Source: Solea solea (lineage: Eukaryota > Chordata > Actinopteri > Pleuronectiformes > Soleidae). Taken from it: DNA of 64,000 nt. The stretch lies in the NCBI RefSeq assembly GCF_958295425.1, contig NC_081142.1, positions 26,988,822 to 27,052,821 on the forward strand, written 5' to 3'. The notes beneath the pieces are model-generated. The model was not told where the DNA came from. It did no database searches and was given only the letters and a program-made list of their open reading frames with translations. A program made the position numbers and the translations under genes. Below, piece by piece: positions 13,028 to 33,308 of the stretch (positions within the stretch are counted from its first letter, which is position 1; each line of letters starts with the position of its first letter).

Positions 13028-13140
13028 CCCTCCTGTAAATGAATGATGAAGACAATAAAAGATGTTGCTAAAATTGGGAACAATAACAGCAAAATTTCAT
13101 CAAGGCCCCCATGCTCTGATTAATCTGCGCTTGCAAATCA
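12860..13140. promoter_or_regulatory. Candidate conserved element split by poly-C
   Basis: AT-rich, repeat-free sequence on both sides (TAATATTTAATAATG, TTATTTGCATAATTG, GATTAATCTGCGC) has an octamer-like ATTTGCAT core and no ORF. A run of 31 C at 12994-13024 sits in the middle. The flanks look like one enhancer-type element into which homopolymer has expanded. Confidence 0.3.
12994..13032. repeat. Poly-C tract
   Basis: 31 consecutive C, then T, five C, T and CC. The opposite strand is a G-run able to form G-quadruplexes. Its length may be inexact because of homopolymer sequencing error. Confidence 0.95.
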
Positions 13141-13599
13141 GTGCAGGAAAGAGAGAGAGAGAGAGGAGGAAGAGAAGAAGGAGAGGGGGGTGAGAGTGGG
13201 GGGGAGGCAGGTGATTAACAGCAGCAGGGTTTGCCACCGTGGACAACGTGCCCCGCTTTGCTCTGCTCGAGGGGCAACATACAAATGAAAGAGAGAACGT
13301 CCCCTTTCCTCACAGCTGCTGCAGGCGCTGGCGAGCTGTTTCATCCCCTCTGAGCCTGAATGAGTGCAATCATTTGTATTGTCATTAACCCGTGGTGCAC
13401 CAAGGCACAAACAACCCCATTATTTTACACACCCACCAAAAACTAGAAAAGGTCCAACAACGAGCTGGAAATTTCACTTTTTAAACATGAACGTCTTCAC
13501 TGGGAAACAACAACAAAAAAAAGGCCTTTCTAGTACAATCTACGTCAGCGTAAGTCAACGACATCACAGGGATTCGTTTGCAGAACTTTTCCAACAGCA

Positions 13600-13770
13600 A
13601 ACAGAAGAAATCGGCGATTTTGCATCACAGTTTACAGGAGTCGGCCAGTTTAAATGTGTTATTTTGTAACTTTGGTGTTTGAAAGTCTTTGTTCAAGTTG
13701 ATCCCAGTGACACAAACTTACCACAAGAGGCAGCAGAGCAGCAGCTTCTGTGTCATCGGGAGCTAAAAAC
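13600..13770. repeat. Dispersed repeat copy B
   Basis: Shares ordered blocks with 7695-7830 ('aatcggcgatttt-catc', 'cagtgacacaaactta'). It lies directly before a SINE. Confidence 0.4.
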
Positions 13771-13779
13771 GGACTTCGG

Positions 13780-14022
13780 TGACCGTAGCTCAGTGGTAAA
13801 GCGGGTTTGATTCCCAGCTCCACTTGTCTATATATTGATGTGTCCTTGGGCAAGACATTTAACCCCACAATGCACCTGGCAGCATGCGAATGGGTGTGAA
13901 AAATGTGCTGTGTCACTGAATGGGTGTGAATGGGTGAATGGCAAAAACTGTGGTGTAAAGCAGCTTTAGGTCGTCATCAAGTCTAGAAAAGTGCTCTATT
14001 ATAACAGAGCGGACACTTAAAG
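13780..14022 (+). repeat. tRNA-derived SINE
   Basis: An A-box-like 'gtagctcagtggtaaagcg' and a B-box 'ggtttgattcc' form the tRNA-related head. The body has the well-known fish motif 'gtccttgggcaagacattta', tandem 'gaatgggtgtgaa' units and an end near 'aaagtgctctattataa'. Not a functional tRNA, since it lacks a cloverleaf beyond the boxes. A related copy lies on the minus strand at about 15283-15515. Confidence 0.75.
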
Positions 14023-14039
14023 ATACAGGATGTAACATT

Positions 14040-14500
14040 AAGAAGAGCTTATTGGCAGAAATTGAATATATTAAACTTCAACAGAAGAAAACATAAGAAA
14101 AAGTTCCATTATAGAAAAGACAGAGCAGATTTACGGAGCATCAGATCATTTAATGCGACATTACTAAATGTTTTTAATCTATCTCAGCTAATTATTTGCT
14201 CTCTGAGAGCGCTGCCATTTTTAATTATTCACTACGAAGGAGCCGTAATAAATGAAAACATAACACAATGGCAGGCCCATTTCATATTCAGGATTTCTAA
14301 TTAACGGTTTCTCTTTATAGACATATCTCTCTGATCATTGAGATAACAACTTTCATCATCAGCTTTTGATGTTTACAAAATACAACAAAAAAGCCAGAAG
14401 AGATTTATGTATTCGGGCTTCTAATAACATTTGCATTTATTAGTCAATTAACTTGATTAAATTCATATTCTGTGTCTGGTTCAACTTTGCTTTGCAAAGA
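14040..14500. promoter_or_regulatory. Candidate conserved non-coding element
   Basis: 460 bp without repeats or coding potential, rich in TTTTTAATTATTCAC, TTCTAATTAACGG, CAATTAACTTGATTAAATTC and an ATTTGCAT POU-type octamer (about 14430). It is the most enhancer-like stretch in the window by eye. Conservation was not tested. Confidence 0.35.
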
Positions 14501-14504
14501 GACA

Positions 14505-14515
14505 GTTGCTGCCGC

Positions 14516-14558
<43 letters not shown>
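14505..14558. repeat. (GCT)n trinucleotide repeat
   Basis: About 15 GCT units with two GCC at the start. It is non-coding as far as can be seen. Confidence 0.95.
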
Positions 14559-14559
<1 letters not shown>

Positions 14560-15185
14560 AGTGAATTAATATAGCAGCAGGGTGAAATGACAAACAGAGG
14601 ACAGGAGGGGAGGGGAGGACTGCTGTGTCAGGTTCCATTATGCTGTAAACAACACAGGACAACAGGAATTACTCTGAATAAACAGCACATGAGCTACAAT
14701 AAGAGGCATATAAATAATAGCTCAGTGTTTGGAGGTTACGTATGACTGCGTACGGGAGTGGACGTCGTCGCCTCGTTGCAAAACAAAGGCCTGTTTTCAA
14801 CTTGTCAGCTTCTGAAAGCGGACGTTCCCAGACGTCACCTGCACTCACGCTCCTATTGGATGATGCCAGCTGTCAATCACACTCGTGTCCACCCATACGT
14901 GCCATGTTTGAGCGTCTGTTTTCCTCCAAATGAGAACATCATTTACCAAACTGTCATTATGTTCTATTGAAAGTCCTCAGAAACAGGTTTACTGACATGT
15001 TACACACTCAAGGGAAGACCCAAAACCAGACCAGACCCAAAACCAGAGGCAGAAGGTCTGCAAAGGTCACATTATAAATCAAGTGAGAACGAGAAGATCG
15101 TTTTCCCATATGGTGCTTTTCCATTACACAGTTCTGGCACTACTCGGCTCGACTCCACTCAGTTTTGTTGCTTTTCCATTAGGGA

Positions 15186-15243
15186 TAGTCCCTGGTCCCT
15201 GGTCCCTGGTACCTGGTCCCTGGTACCTGGTCCCTGGTACCTG
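15186..15243. repeat. Short minisatellite (CTGGTCC/CTGGTAC)
   Basis: Seven-base units ctggtcc and ctggtac repeat about eight times in an irregular order. It lies at the place where the host repeat normally carries a 'ggtacc'-type palindrome. Confidence 0.9.
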
Positions 15244-15282
15244 ATGAGGTTCCAAGTGAGCTGAGCTAACTGGTAATGGTCT

Positions 15283-15515
15283 GCATTTACAGTATAAAGC
15301 CCTTTTCCAAGCTGCTTTACATTCATACATTCATACATTCATACATGCACACAGCACATTTTCTATCACTCATCTATGAAACAGGAGCAACGTGGGGTTA
15401 AGTGTTTTGCCCAAGGACACATCGACATGTAGACTAGCGGAGCCGGGAATCAAAACCACAACCTTCAAGTTGAAAGACGACTCGCTGTACCGCTGAGCTA
15501 CCGTCGTCCCGACGT
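15283..15515 (-). repeat. tRNA-derived SINE, minus strand
   Basis: The reverse strand reads an A-box 'ggtagctcagcggtacagcg', a B-box 'ggttttgattcc', then 'gtccttgggcaaaacactta' and a tail with tandem 'catacatt' units. It is the same family as 13780-14022. It sits inside the MITE-like repeat at 15110-15660, so it inserted later. Confidence 0.75.
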
Positions 15516-16120
15516 TAGAGCCGTTACTAAAATGTGATATGAGCTATGAGATATGACTGCCGGCCCCTGATTGGTCAGAGAGTGTCGTCACTGGACGAGT
15601 CATGAGCGCAACGTCGACGGCACAAGAATCCAACCAAACCATGCTGAACTGTTAAAGACTTAAAAATCAGATTAAACAATCAATTTACCAGAGAGGAGTC
15701 TGGTGTGTTGAGCCGGAGTACTGAACTGAAAATGTGTTGTTGAGTCTAAGTGATGATTCATTTTATATTGCATCTTATTACAGATATAAAGTAGCAATAA
15801 TTGTGCAGAAGTCACAAAACTAGACTGTTTTTCTTTTGTTTTTGTTCATAAAAACGAGCCAAGTGAACTTTGAACTGTGACGTATTTCCAAGTTTCACAA
15901 AATCAATCAGATTTTAAAAGTTTTGAGTACTTTCTGCTCAGGTGTGTTTATGTTGTTGGTGAAAATTACATTTCTTTAATTTAAATTAAAGTCAGATTGT
16001 CTAGGTTGTGCTGAAAATAGTATATAAGACACTGTATACTACACATTCTTATAGCCTCTGTATGTACTGAGATGCTCTGTGTTCTAACAACAAAACCTGG
16101 ACTCATGACAAAGTATTGAT

Positions 16121-16315
16121 TAGGGCTCCAACTAAGGATTATTTTGGCCCCTAAAACATCTCAAATGTCTTCTTTTGGCCACAAAATGGTTTGGTTTTAC
16201 TGATTTATTTGCTTTATGGAGCAAAAAAAATCTAAATTACTCACATTAAGAAGCAGAAAATAAAATAAAAACTGGATAATCATGGATTGATCATCGATTA
16301 ACTGTTACAGCCCTA
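16121..16315. mobile_element. hAT-like MITE (TAGGGCTCCAACTAA ends)
   Basis: It starts TAGGGCTCCAACTAA and ends TTACAGCCCTA, the widespread fish 'TAGGGCTGCAAC' hAT family. Flanking 8-mers gtattgat and atgttgat match at 6 of 8 positions, consistent with a decayed target duplication. Non-coding. Confidence 0.65.
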
Positions 16316-16460
16316 ATGTTGATGTGATAGAGAAGAAAAATCTTCTTTCTCTAAATGATGAGTCACATTTTTGTCTCTGATCATGTGCGCACATTGACAC
16401 AAGCCCCGCCCACCACACATGAGCACATTACTAAAAGCACATATGATGTTTTCACTCCAT

Positions 16461-16650
16461 CGTGTAAATGAGTCGCCTTTAACAAACCCGGAGACATTTA
16501 TTTGATTTTAACCTTCCTCTGTCCAATTAACCAAAAATGTAGGTTGGGAAATAAATGGCAGACGCCCGTGCAAATTAATTATGTGTCCACCAAGCTGTTA
16601 GGGCCGTGTGCACAGAGCAGGCGCTGGCAGTAGGAGCTGGGAACATGCCG
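16461..16650. promoter_or_regulatory. Candidate conserved non-coding element
   Basis: Repeat-free block with TTTATTTGATTTTAACC, CCAATTAACC and GCAAATTAATTATG, and without coding potential. It is followed by a G-rich tract at about 16690-16735 made of GGAGG/GGGAGG units that could form a quadruplex on the + strand. Confidence 0.3.
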
Positions 16651-16971
16651 CCATATGGTCACTGTGTGAGAGAGCGGACATCAGCGGACAGAAGGAGAGG
16701 GGGAGGAGGGAGGGGAGGGGGGAGGGAGGGGGAGAACCGCCACAACCCCTCAAATTCTCACAGATATTTATGTCTCGGCCACAATAGATTCAACACATGT
16801 GGAGAAATGCTGCGGAATGATTGTCATGTATCAACGACAGTGAAGGATTAGTGCGTTATTTTAATCACTGTTTCTCTTCCAAATGAAACATGAATTCAAT
16901 CATTTCTGTTTTTCCATCTTTGCATGTGTGCGTCTTCTGGAGCTCTGGGAGAAGTTTAGCACAGTTTAAAG

Positions 16972-17157
16972 CAGGGGTCACAAACTCCAACGCCCTGCGG
17001 CCCAGTCAGCGTCCGGACTGGTGAAGTGACAAAAAGTCCTTTTTAAACTTTTTAAGGAAAGAAACAACTGTTCACTGATCACAATATTCCACAATTATAT
17101 CGCAATAATGTTTTTTGTTCCGATATTTAGTAGCATGTGATATGTTTGAGACCTCTG
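16972..17157. mobile_element. Short hAT element with 7/8 TSD
   Basis: A 186-bp element starts CAGGGGTCACAAACTC and ends GTTTGAGACCTCTG. The flanks GTTTAAAG (16964-16971) and GTTTAAAA (17158-17165) are an 8-bp duplication with one change. Its ends resemble those of the element at 146-616. Confidence 0.75.
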
Positions 17158-17287
17158 GTTTAAAAGGATCATCACGGTTACTCTGGGTTAAGGTCTGAGA
17201 CTGTGAGTGATGTTAGACTCTTTAGTTTGAAAGAATTTAAGGTATGCATTTGTTTCCTAATGACTGGTAGAATATAAATGATAGGTT

Positions 17288-17330
17288 ACAACAACAACAA
17301 CAACAACAACAACAATAATAATGAGGAGAA
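17288..17330. repeat. (CAA)n/(TAA) microsatellite
   Basis: About eight CAA units grading into ATAATAATGAGGAGAAGAAG. Confidence 0.9.
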
Positions 17331-19700
17331 GAAGAAGTAAATAAATACTTCATCTTCAACTTTTACTATTCCGACTTCCGACAAAAGGAATCACACGTTT
17401 GAGGTGTCTAAACATGTGTTTGTCAGTCGTGGTGACAAGTGTTGGGTAAACTGGGTCAATGCAGTGACCCAAAAAAAACTAAAGTAAACGAGGACCTGTG
17501 GACTAAACAGGAGGGCAGTCGGGAGATGATTTTGCACCTGTGTGAGCGAACTCCCCCTCGAGCTGCATCAACATATCGATTCTTCATATTTCTTACGTGC
17601 TGATTGGCAGCTTTCTGTAAATATTACCATTAAAAAAAAAGTGCAAAGCGAAGGAAAAGGCAACAAAAACACCACATGTCTATATAAATAAAAACAAAGA
17701 AGAAGTGAATTATAAATACAAATAAATAAATAATAGAAACAATAAAAAGAAAGAAAAAGGGACAACATAACACAAATGCAAGATGAAAATAAATATGTGC
17801 TAAAAGGAATAAAACACTAGATAAATAGGTGAAAGGATCAGTGATATAAAGAGGTCGCTTTATATTCTCCATAAATCTCTGAGTTGATTTAACATTGTGT
17901 GAGATTTGAAATGAACCAGCAGGAACTGATCAGTTTACTGTCAGTAAGGAGCAAAGAAGCCAGAAGATCCTCACATTTAAATCAAAACCAAATATTTAAT
18001 AATCAAAGAAGCAATTTAAAAAAGTTGGTTAATAATCGAATAGTCGTTGCAGCTCTAACGTGAAACAGTATTTAAACCAAAACGAGTCATTTCCCTTTCA
18101 AAGGCAGGAGAGACAGAAGTTCTCTGCTCTGTTCTGCTGCAGAGTGTGAGCAACGTGGCCACCTAGAGGCCACACAGGGCAACAGCTACATCTGCTCTGC
18201 CTTTAATAACCTAATTCCTCCTTCATTACAGGATCACCACATCAGATTATTGACACAATAATAATCAGCATTAACATACACAGACAACGCTAATCCATGG
18301 AGATCTGGTAACAGCACGTGAAACATGTCTGAGTACAGCTGCGCACACAATCCTAATCCTTCACCGCGTTACCACCACGTGACCAATTCTAATGTTGTTT
18401 AAAAAAACAGAAACAGTCCAGATATTTGGTAATAAATGATTCAATGAACAGAATGACTGTGTTTCTACTGTCAACGCAATCGTTACAAATCACTGACATT
18501 CATTCTTGGCAACTATGTTCAGCCAAATATTTGTGTTTATTCATTTTCACATAGAAAAAGCTCAATTTGAGTAAATTTTTTACCTTCATGTGACGCAGTA
18601 TAGAGAACAAATCAGTCGATATCTATAATTATCCGGATAAATAAAGGTTTTTGTTAAACAAACCACTAACTTGTGGTTGTACAGTTTTTTTTATGAACAG
18701 AAAAGAGTTCAAACTGATGAAGTTTACACAAACTTATAGAAAATGATACAAATGTGTGTTACAGTATGTACATGAAGTATTGAACAGCTGTGTTATTATG
18801 TATTTCAACAGAGCCCAAATCAATTATTTGGCCTGTTACTATTTAGCCCTTTACGGCTGTTTCAACTGGTGAAACATAGCACAGTACACTAGAGTAATTA
18901 CAACTTAAAAAGATAAAAATGTAAATTATTCTAATTACAGTAGAATTCAAGCATATGCATGAACAAGGAAATCAGACATACCAACCAAAGACGTCCTTGT
19001 CATGACATCGCTGCATGCACCTCTGCAGCTATAAGCAGAAATAAACGGTGCCATATATGCAATGTGTGCCATAACAACAAGAATTATGTTACGGTGTTAT
19101 TTACACCAAACCAAGGCCAAAAGTGGCCGATACTGTGACTTTGTTTTTAAAACTTCATGAAAAACTCAATGAAAGCTAAAGGAGCAATACATAACTTTTC
19201 AGTTCATTAGATTTCTTTAACATGTTAAAATGTTTAGTTTGTTGCTCTCTGGGCCCCAGGCAGCTGCGTAGTTCGCTTCTGCCTTGGTCCGGCTCTGGCA
19301 ACATAAAACTACCTGTGATAACCAGCACTTTTTATTCGGTCCACGTCCAGTGGAGAGCGAAGTCTGTCCTGCTTCATTGTGCTGCAGAGGAAACGTTTTC
19401 ATTAACATCAGCCGTGAAGAAGCTGCGTTCTCCTGAACTCTTGCTGCAGTAAAACTCACTCACGTTTTCACTCATGAATGAGAGGCTTGTGCTCAAAGCT
19501 GTCAACGCTGCAAAAAGGTTCCTGTCCATCCACATCTCCAGAGTCACCTGCTGTCAGTGTGTTTTTGGAGAACATCCTCGTATCTAAAATAATGAAGCTT
19601 TTTATTTTGTGTGTTTATTCAGCACTTGCCCCTTCAATTCTCTTCTCTTTTTATATTTATATTTGGCAGTTTCAACAAGTTTGTGGTGTTTGTTATTTTG
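17331..19700. other. Intergenic, no gene recognised
   Basis: No convincing ORF. 17980-18062 ends in 'gttaataatcgaatagtcgttgcagctc', a truncated end of the TAGGGCTGCAAC hAT family. 18185-18310 is a repeat-free AT-rich patch (AATAATCAGCATTAAC) that might be conserved. Confidence 0.4.
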
Positions 19701-19704
19701 GTGT

Positions 19705-20105
19705 CAGGAGGGGACGTCAGTCAGGTGACCGCGATTCCACTAGCATAGTAACCTGGTACCAGGTACCTTTTTCAGTACCTGCTCTGGCGAGGTTCCAGTA
19801 TGTACTATGCGTGATGTCGTCATAAGTGTCGAACTGTAGATCAGTTAAAACGTGGGTTAATCTCCAACAATTACCAGGAAAAAGTCTAAAATCTCAGTAT
19901 TTAACAGAGGAGTCTGGTGTATTTAGCATCTCATGTATTTCAGTCCAGTGAGGTCATGGAGGAAGTTCTACACAGTGATGTCAGTGATGACTCCGCCCAC
20001 GTTGAGTAGGTAATATTTTTGTAGTGGTCAACCAACCTAAACTGTGCCGTGCCGTGGCGAGCTGGGACCATAGTGGAAAAAGGGCCATCAAAAATAAGGT
20101 AAACC
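19705..20105. repeat. MITE-like repeat related to 15110-15660
   Basis: Shares the 'ctggtaccaggtacc' core, 'gcgaggttccagt' and 'gatgtcgtcat' with the copy at 15.1 kb, and its right end reads 'taaactgtgccgtgccg' with '...gtggaaaaagggcc'. Internal sequence differs strongly, so it is an old relative. Confidence 0.4.
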
Positions 20106-20408
20106 CAGGTATACCCATCCATGAAACCACTTTAAAATGCACAATGATACGTTATACCACCACCACCACAGCTATCACATGACTAAAAACCTACTGCTGT
20201 TATTCTGGACTCCATCACAGAGATGTTTATGGAAAAGGAAATGGATCTCTCGCCAAAGCAGACTGGCATCATTTGTTTTTGTGGTGGTTGCCATGACATC
20301 AGCCACCTACATGAATTCAAAGGTTCACATGGTGTATAGATGTTAATCTGGGGGGTTGGAGAGGGTGAGCAGAAATCAACGCCCCCTCCTCACCTTTCCC
20401 TTCTTCCC

Positions 20409-20410
<2 letters not shown>

Positions 20411-20445
<35 letters not shown>

Positions 20446-20446
20446 C
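20411..20446. repeat. (CAG)n trinucleotide repeat
   Basis: Twelve uninterrupted CAG units. No coding context was found. Confidence 0.95.
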
Positions 20447-20449
20447 AAT

Positions 20450-22100
20450 TTCATGCCAACTAGCTTGGAACGCTATTAACTCTGAGGCTACAATTAAAAG
20501 CATTTCATCAGATTGCTCTCCTTCCTTCAGCAGATGAAGTGATGATTATGACGACAGCATGGAAGTAGCTGTGGTGTTGTGTGTTGAGAAAGACCTGCTT
20601 CATGTGTGGAATCCAATCATGTGCCTCAGTACAGTTATGCTACGTGGGTTTGAATTTGACAGGAAATAACGGGCTTCATTTCTAAAAGGACACAAACTCC
20701 TACTCGTGTACACACATTTGAAAGTTCATCTTTAAATGTCACCTCCTGAGCAGCCAAAGTCAACAATCCTACAGATACTTTGCAGCAAACTAACAAAAAA
20801 CCTCAAGAAAATGTCCATATTTAGTGTAGAAAATAATTTTTACTTTACAACAAATCAGAAAATGTCCCACAAATACAAATAACACAATATAAGTAAGAGA
20901 AGATAACAATTCATCTATTTTTAGCAACAACAATAAACCAAATTGTTGTTGTTGCTACAATTTGACCAAACTCCTGCAGTGAATAACACAAAATATAAAA
21001 CAATGTGGAAATGTATCAGTCGTAGTAGTCTTCAATACATTTTCATAATGTTTACATAGAATTTGTGTTCATAATTATAGGTTTATTCTTAGCAATGAGT
21101 CCCTGACAGATTCAGCCATCCCATGTCACAGCATTTAAGGTTGACTTTCTACTTTTACATAAAGGGTCAAATCGCTTTGTTAACTGACAACTCATACAAT
21201 TGGTCAGTTTTGTAAATACAAAAAGAGTTTGCTGTTATTCTTTTTCTCAATGGAAATAATAATAATAATAATAATAAAGACTGTGAAACTCATTTGTTGT
21301 TTCAGTTTTATGTACTGTGTCTCCCTCCAGTGGCCGTGAGGAGCAATACACACCATGATTCACTGTATGTGTAGATCTGCTAACAAACAGAGGACATGGT
21401 CCAGGAAACGTACTGAAAGGTCGCAGTGGGAACAACAGAATTGGAACTGAAACCTTTAATAATGATGGCTGCATTCCATTCAGGTGAGTCAGTCCTCGCT
21501 CGCCCAAAGGTGAAGAAGCTGTGAGCCAACAATCGTTTCATGAAATACATGTGTGTGTTTACAGCTGTGAAGTTTGTTTAAACATTTGTTGGTTTTAAAA
21601 AACAATTATTAAGAACGTTGAAAATGTAATAACCACACACGGATGTTTTTACATTGTACAGATGCAGCTGTGATTAATTTAGCAGGTTTATTTTCCAGAT
21701 TAAGTAAACCTTCCTGGCCCTTATTGTCTCTCTCGTCCTGGGGGTTAGGGTTAGCTAAAACACGCTTATCTGACTTCACTGACACGTTTTGCACAAGAAA
21801 CATGGCATGCAGTTATGAACAGTTTGTGGATTTAATCATGTTTTTTTTTTGTTTATTTAATGAAATATTAAATACAATTATTTGTAAACTAGCACAAAAG
21901 CTTGAGTCAGCTGGGAACCACTACGTAGTTTGGTCCTCGTCTTTAGCTCGCTGAAATATGCAAGTGTGTCCGAATTAGCTCATAAATCTAAACCTTTAGA
22001 ACGGTTCGTGAAATCCACCAAGACTTTATTTTATTAAATACAATAATAAACAACATTGTTAGTGAGTGAAGACAATAAGTTGACAGGTCAACAGGGAACT
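20450..22100. other. Intergenic, no gene recognised
   Basis: AT-rich sequence with an (AAT)n tract at 21257-21277 and no recognisable protein. Several ORFs of 80-100 codons lack any similarity I know. Confidence 0.4.
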
Positions 22101-22109
22101 ACAGCAATT

Positions 22110-22209
22110 TATAGCTAGCTAAAGTATAGCTAGCTAAAGTATAGCGAGCTAAAGTATAGCTAGCTAAAGTATAGCGAGCTAAAGTATAGCGAGCTAAAAT
22201 ACAGCTAGT
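22110..22209. repeat. 15-bp minisatellite, 6.6 units
   Basis: Unit TATAGCTAGCTAAAG, with T-to-G variants (TATAGCGAGCTAAAG) in units 3, 5 and 6. Each standard unit contains the palindrome AGCTAGCT. Confidence 0.95.
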
Positions 22210-22329
22210 TCATCAGACTTTGCTGATAAATGTATTATTTATAAATAATTCTGATTTGGAAATGTTATTTAATCAAAAATGTAATTTGGCGATACTGTCA
22301 GAACCATTTAGATATAAGAAAAAATAAAG

Positions 22330-22630
22330 CAGCGTTTCTAGACTTTTTATGTGGGGACCAACTGTTTAAAGATGGCAAACTATTGTGACCCAAATCACAA
22401 TAAAAGTAAATTTGTACATAATAAAGCAACTCATTTACAGCCATTTCTGTGACACATTATAATTATTTCTAATAAATGTTTGGTACATGAATCACCCTAG
22501 TTACATTATTTTTGAACTTTTCCTAAATCACACACTATTTAAGAGTAAAAAAGTGATGGAACCCTTTTAAACTTTCAATAATTGAGCTTCCTCCTCTAAG
22601 GAGCCACACTTCCCACTTAAAGAACCTCTG
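22330..22630. mobile_element. Decayed hAT (Charlie-like) element
   Basis: It begins CAGCGTTTCTAGACTTTTTA, a diverged CAGNGGTTCTCAAACTTTTT-type hAT end, and finishes AAAGAACCTCTG, its imperfect inverse. The flanking 8-mers aaataaag and ctgtaaag agree at only 5 of 8 positions. Confidence 0.55.
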
Positions 22631-23138
22631 CTGTAAAGTGAAGGCCGACATAAGGCACTTGAATTTCTGTGACATCGATTTTACTGGTAAGGAAAGCAGA
22701 TAAAGTGCAAGCATGAAGCATTTAATGCTTTTCAGGATTGCATTTCACTGCCGTGGCACTGGCACAGAGGTAACAATATACACGGATTTGGTTGCACTTT
22801 GTGGAAAAGGGCTTTGAAAAGGCTGAGTAGAAGAAAACAAGCAGAACACTCAGGAGGACAAACGGACTCAGTTTATTTATTAACTGCACCGATTTTGAGA
22901 AACCACACTTTCTACACACAACAAACAAATTAAGAGAAACTAAATATGAACACGGTATAAAGGTCCATGTAGTTTGCCTTTCATCTTCACATGATGTGGG
23001 ATAGTAACAGTAAAAAAAACTAAGAAAATATCAATAATAGTGTAATGTAGTGATGGTGAATTGACGAGTTTAAGTCAAAGTTGAAGTCACATCACGTACA
23101 TGTTCCGATTTGAAAAAACATTATTGACGGCCCTAATT

Positions 23139-23744
23139 CAGTGTTTTTCAACCTTTTTTGAGCCAAGGTTCTTTTTTCATTGAAAAAATCACGAGTCACA
23201 CCACCAGCCGAAAATGTTAGAAAGTGAAACTCTGTAGCCCAACAATAATCCTCGTCAAAGTGTCTTAGGAATCAATTCAAGTTTTCTCTGTTTTCATTTG
23301 GAGATGGCGTTAAGCTTACTTGGGACCAGAGCACTGTTGGATAGCTTTTAAAGTAAATCCAAATGAAAGATAGCTTTCGCTGTATTGCCTCGAGACTTTG
23401 CTCGAGCTCACCGTCTTTGCTTTCTTTTGACCTCCACTCATATTAGGGCTTTCATATGGGTCCGAATTTGGTCCAGGGTCCAGTTCGGCGTTAGCATTTT
23501 TCCTTTTCCAAAACTTCTCCATCACTGTCACCGCCAACTGTCGCATCCATGCATCACTAATTCTCTAGTCTCAAAGTACAAGGCAATTAGCTACCTGCTG
23601 CCACCTACTGAGATGGAAAAGTATTAAATGATTAACTCTGCCAGTCACTAGACGGCACAGACACTCGTTTTTTAGACCAATTAGGTGAAATTGGATCATT
23701 TCCCACGGCACACCTGACAATATCTCACTGGTTGAAAAACACTG
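23139..23744 (-). mobile_element. hAT element with 15-bp perfect TIRs and TSD
   Basis: The 606-bp element starts CAGTGTTTTTCAACC and ends GGTTGAAAAACACTG, a perfect 15-bp inverted repeat. The flanks CCCTAATT (23131-23138) and GCCTAATT (23745-23752) are an 8-bp target duplication with one change. It carries the N-terminal coding fragment of a ZBED5-type transposase on the minus strand, so it is an internally deleted derivative of an autonomous hAT. Confidence 0.85.
23316..23546 (-). pseudogene. N-terminal fragment of ZBED5-type hAT transposase
   Basis: A 76-codon open frame contains MEKFWKRKNAN near its start and RQYSESYLSFGFT near residues 53-65. The latter is the hallmark stretch just before the BED zinc finger in ZBED5/SCAND3-like hAT transposases. 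After it the frame leaves the family sequence, so the zinc finger, catalytic DDE residues and hAT dimerisation domain are all missing. The family protein is several hundred residues long, so this is only the amino-terminal tip. It lies entirely inside the hAT element at 23139-23744 and was moved with it. It is not expected to be functional. The method is recognition of the family stretch, not a search. Confidence 0.65.
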
Positions 23745-24085
23745 GCCTAATTAAGACAAAAAGCCACAGAAAAAAAGAGAGTCTGGTTGTTCCTCCATTG
23801 TTCTGTTGAAACACAAGCCTGACCCAGGCCTGACTTACCATTCCAAACTGAACCGTACCATGATGGAAACACAGAAAACAGTCACACGTGTGTGTGTGTG
23901 TGTGTCCTGAGTGGGAAATGTGTGAGTGGCAGATGACATTATCATGAAAGCACCAGGCTGTCAGACAAGGATGACTTCCATGTATGTGTGAGCGCTACGT
24001 TCTAAAATGATACACTTCAAAGTGTTGGCATACATAATAACACAAACATTTCACCAAATTCCAGTTTGTGAGTCAAATCGCAGTT

Positions 24086-24136
24086 CTTCCTCCTCCTCCT
24101 CCTCCTCCTCCTCCTCCTCCCCCTCCTCCTCCTCCT
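24086..24136. repeat. (CCT)n trinucleotide repeat
   Basis: About 16 TCC/CCT units with one interruption. It lies just beyond the kyat3 stop codon, so it is probably in that gene's 3' UTR on the minus strand, where it reads (AGG)n. Confidence 0.95.
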
Positions 24137-24150
24137 GACACAGCAGCACT

Positions 24151-33307
<9,157 letters not shown>

Positions 33308-33308
33308 G

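Larger units (their letters stand above)
15110..15660. mobile_element. MITE-like repeat with a nested SINE
   Basis: The left part begins near 'gtgcttttccattacac' and continues to 'gagctgagctaactgg'. The right part resumes with 'gttactaaaatgtgatatga' and ends near 'aaccatgctgaactg'. The family is common in fish and is also seen as a relative at about 19700-20100. A minus-strand SINE (about 15283-15515) interrupts it and a short minisatellite has expanded inside it. Outer borders are approximate. Confidence 0.45.

Noticed and set aside
13780..13815. tRNA gene
   Set aside because: A-box and B-box are present, but the anticodon arm and acceptor stem do not form and a SINE body follows. It is a tRNA-derived SINE head; the same holds at 15483-15515.
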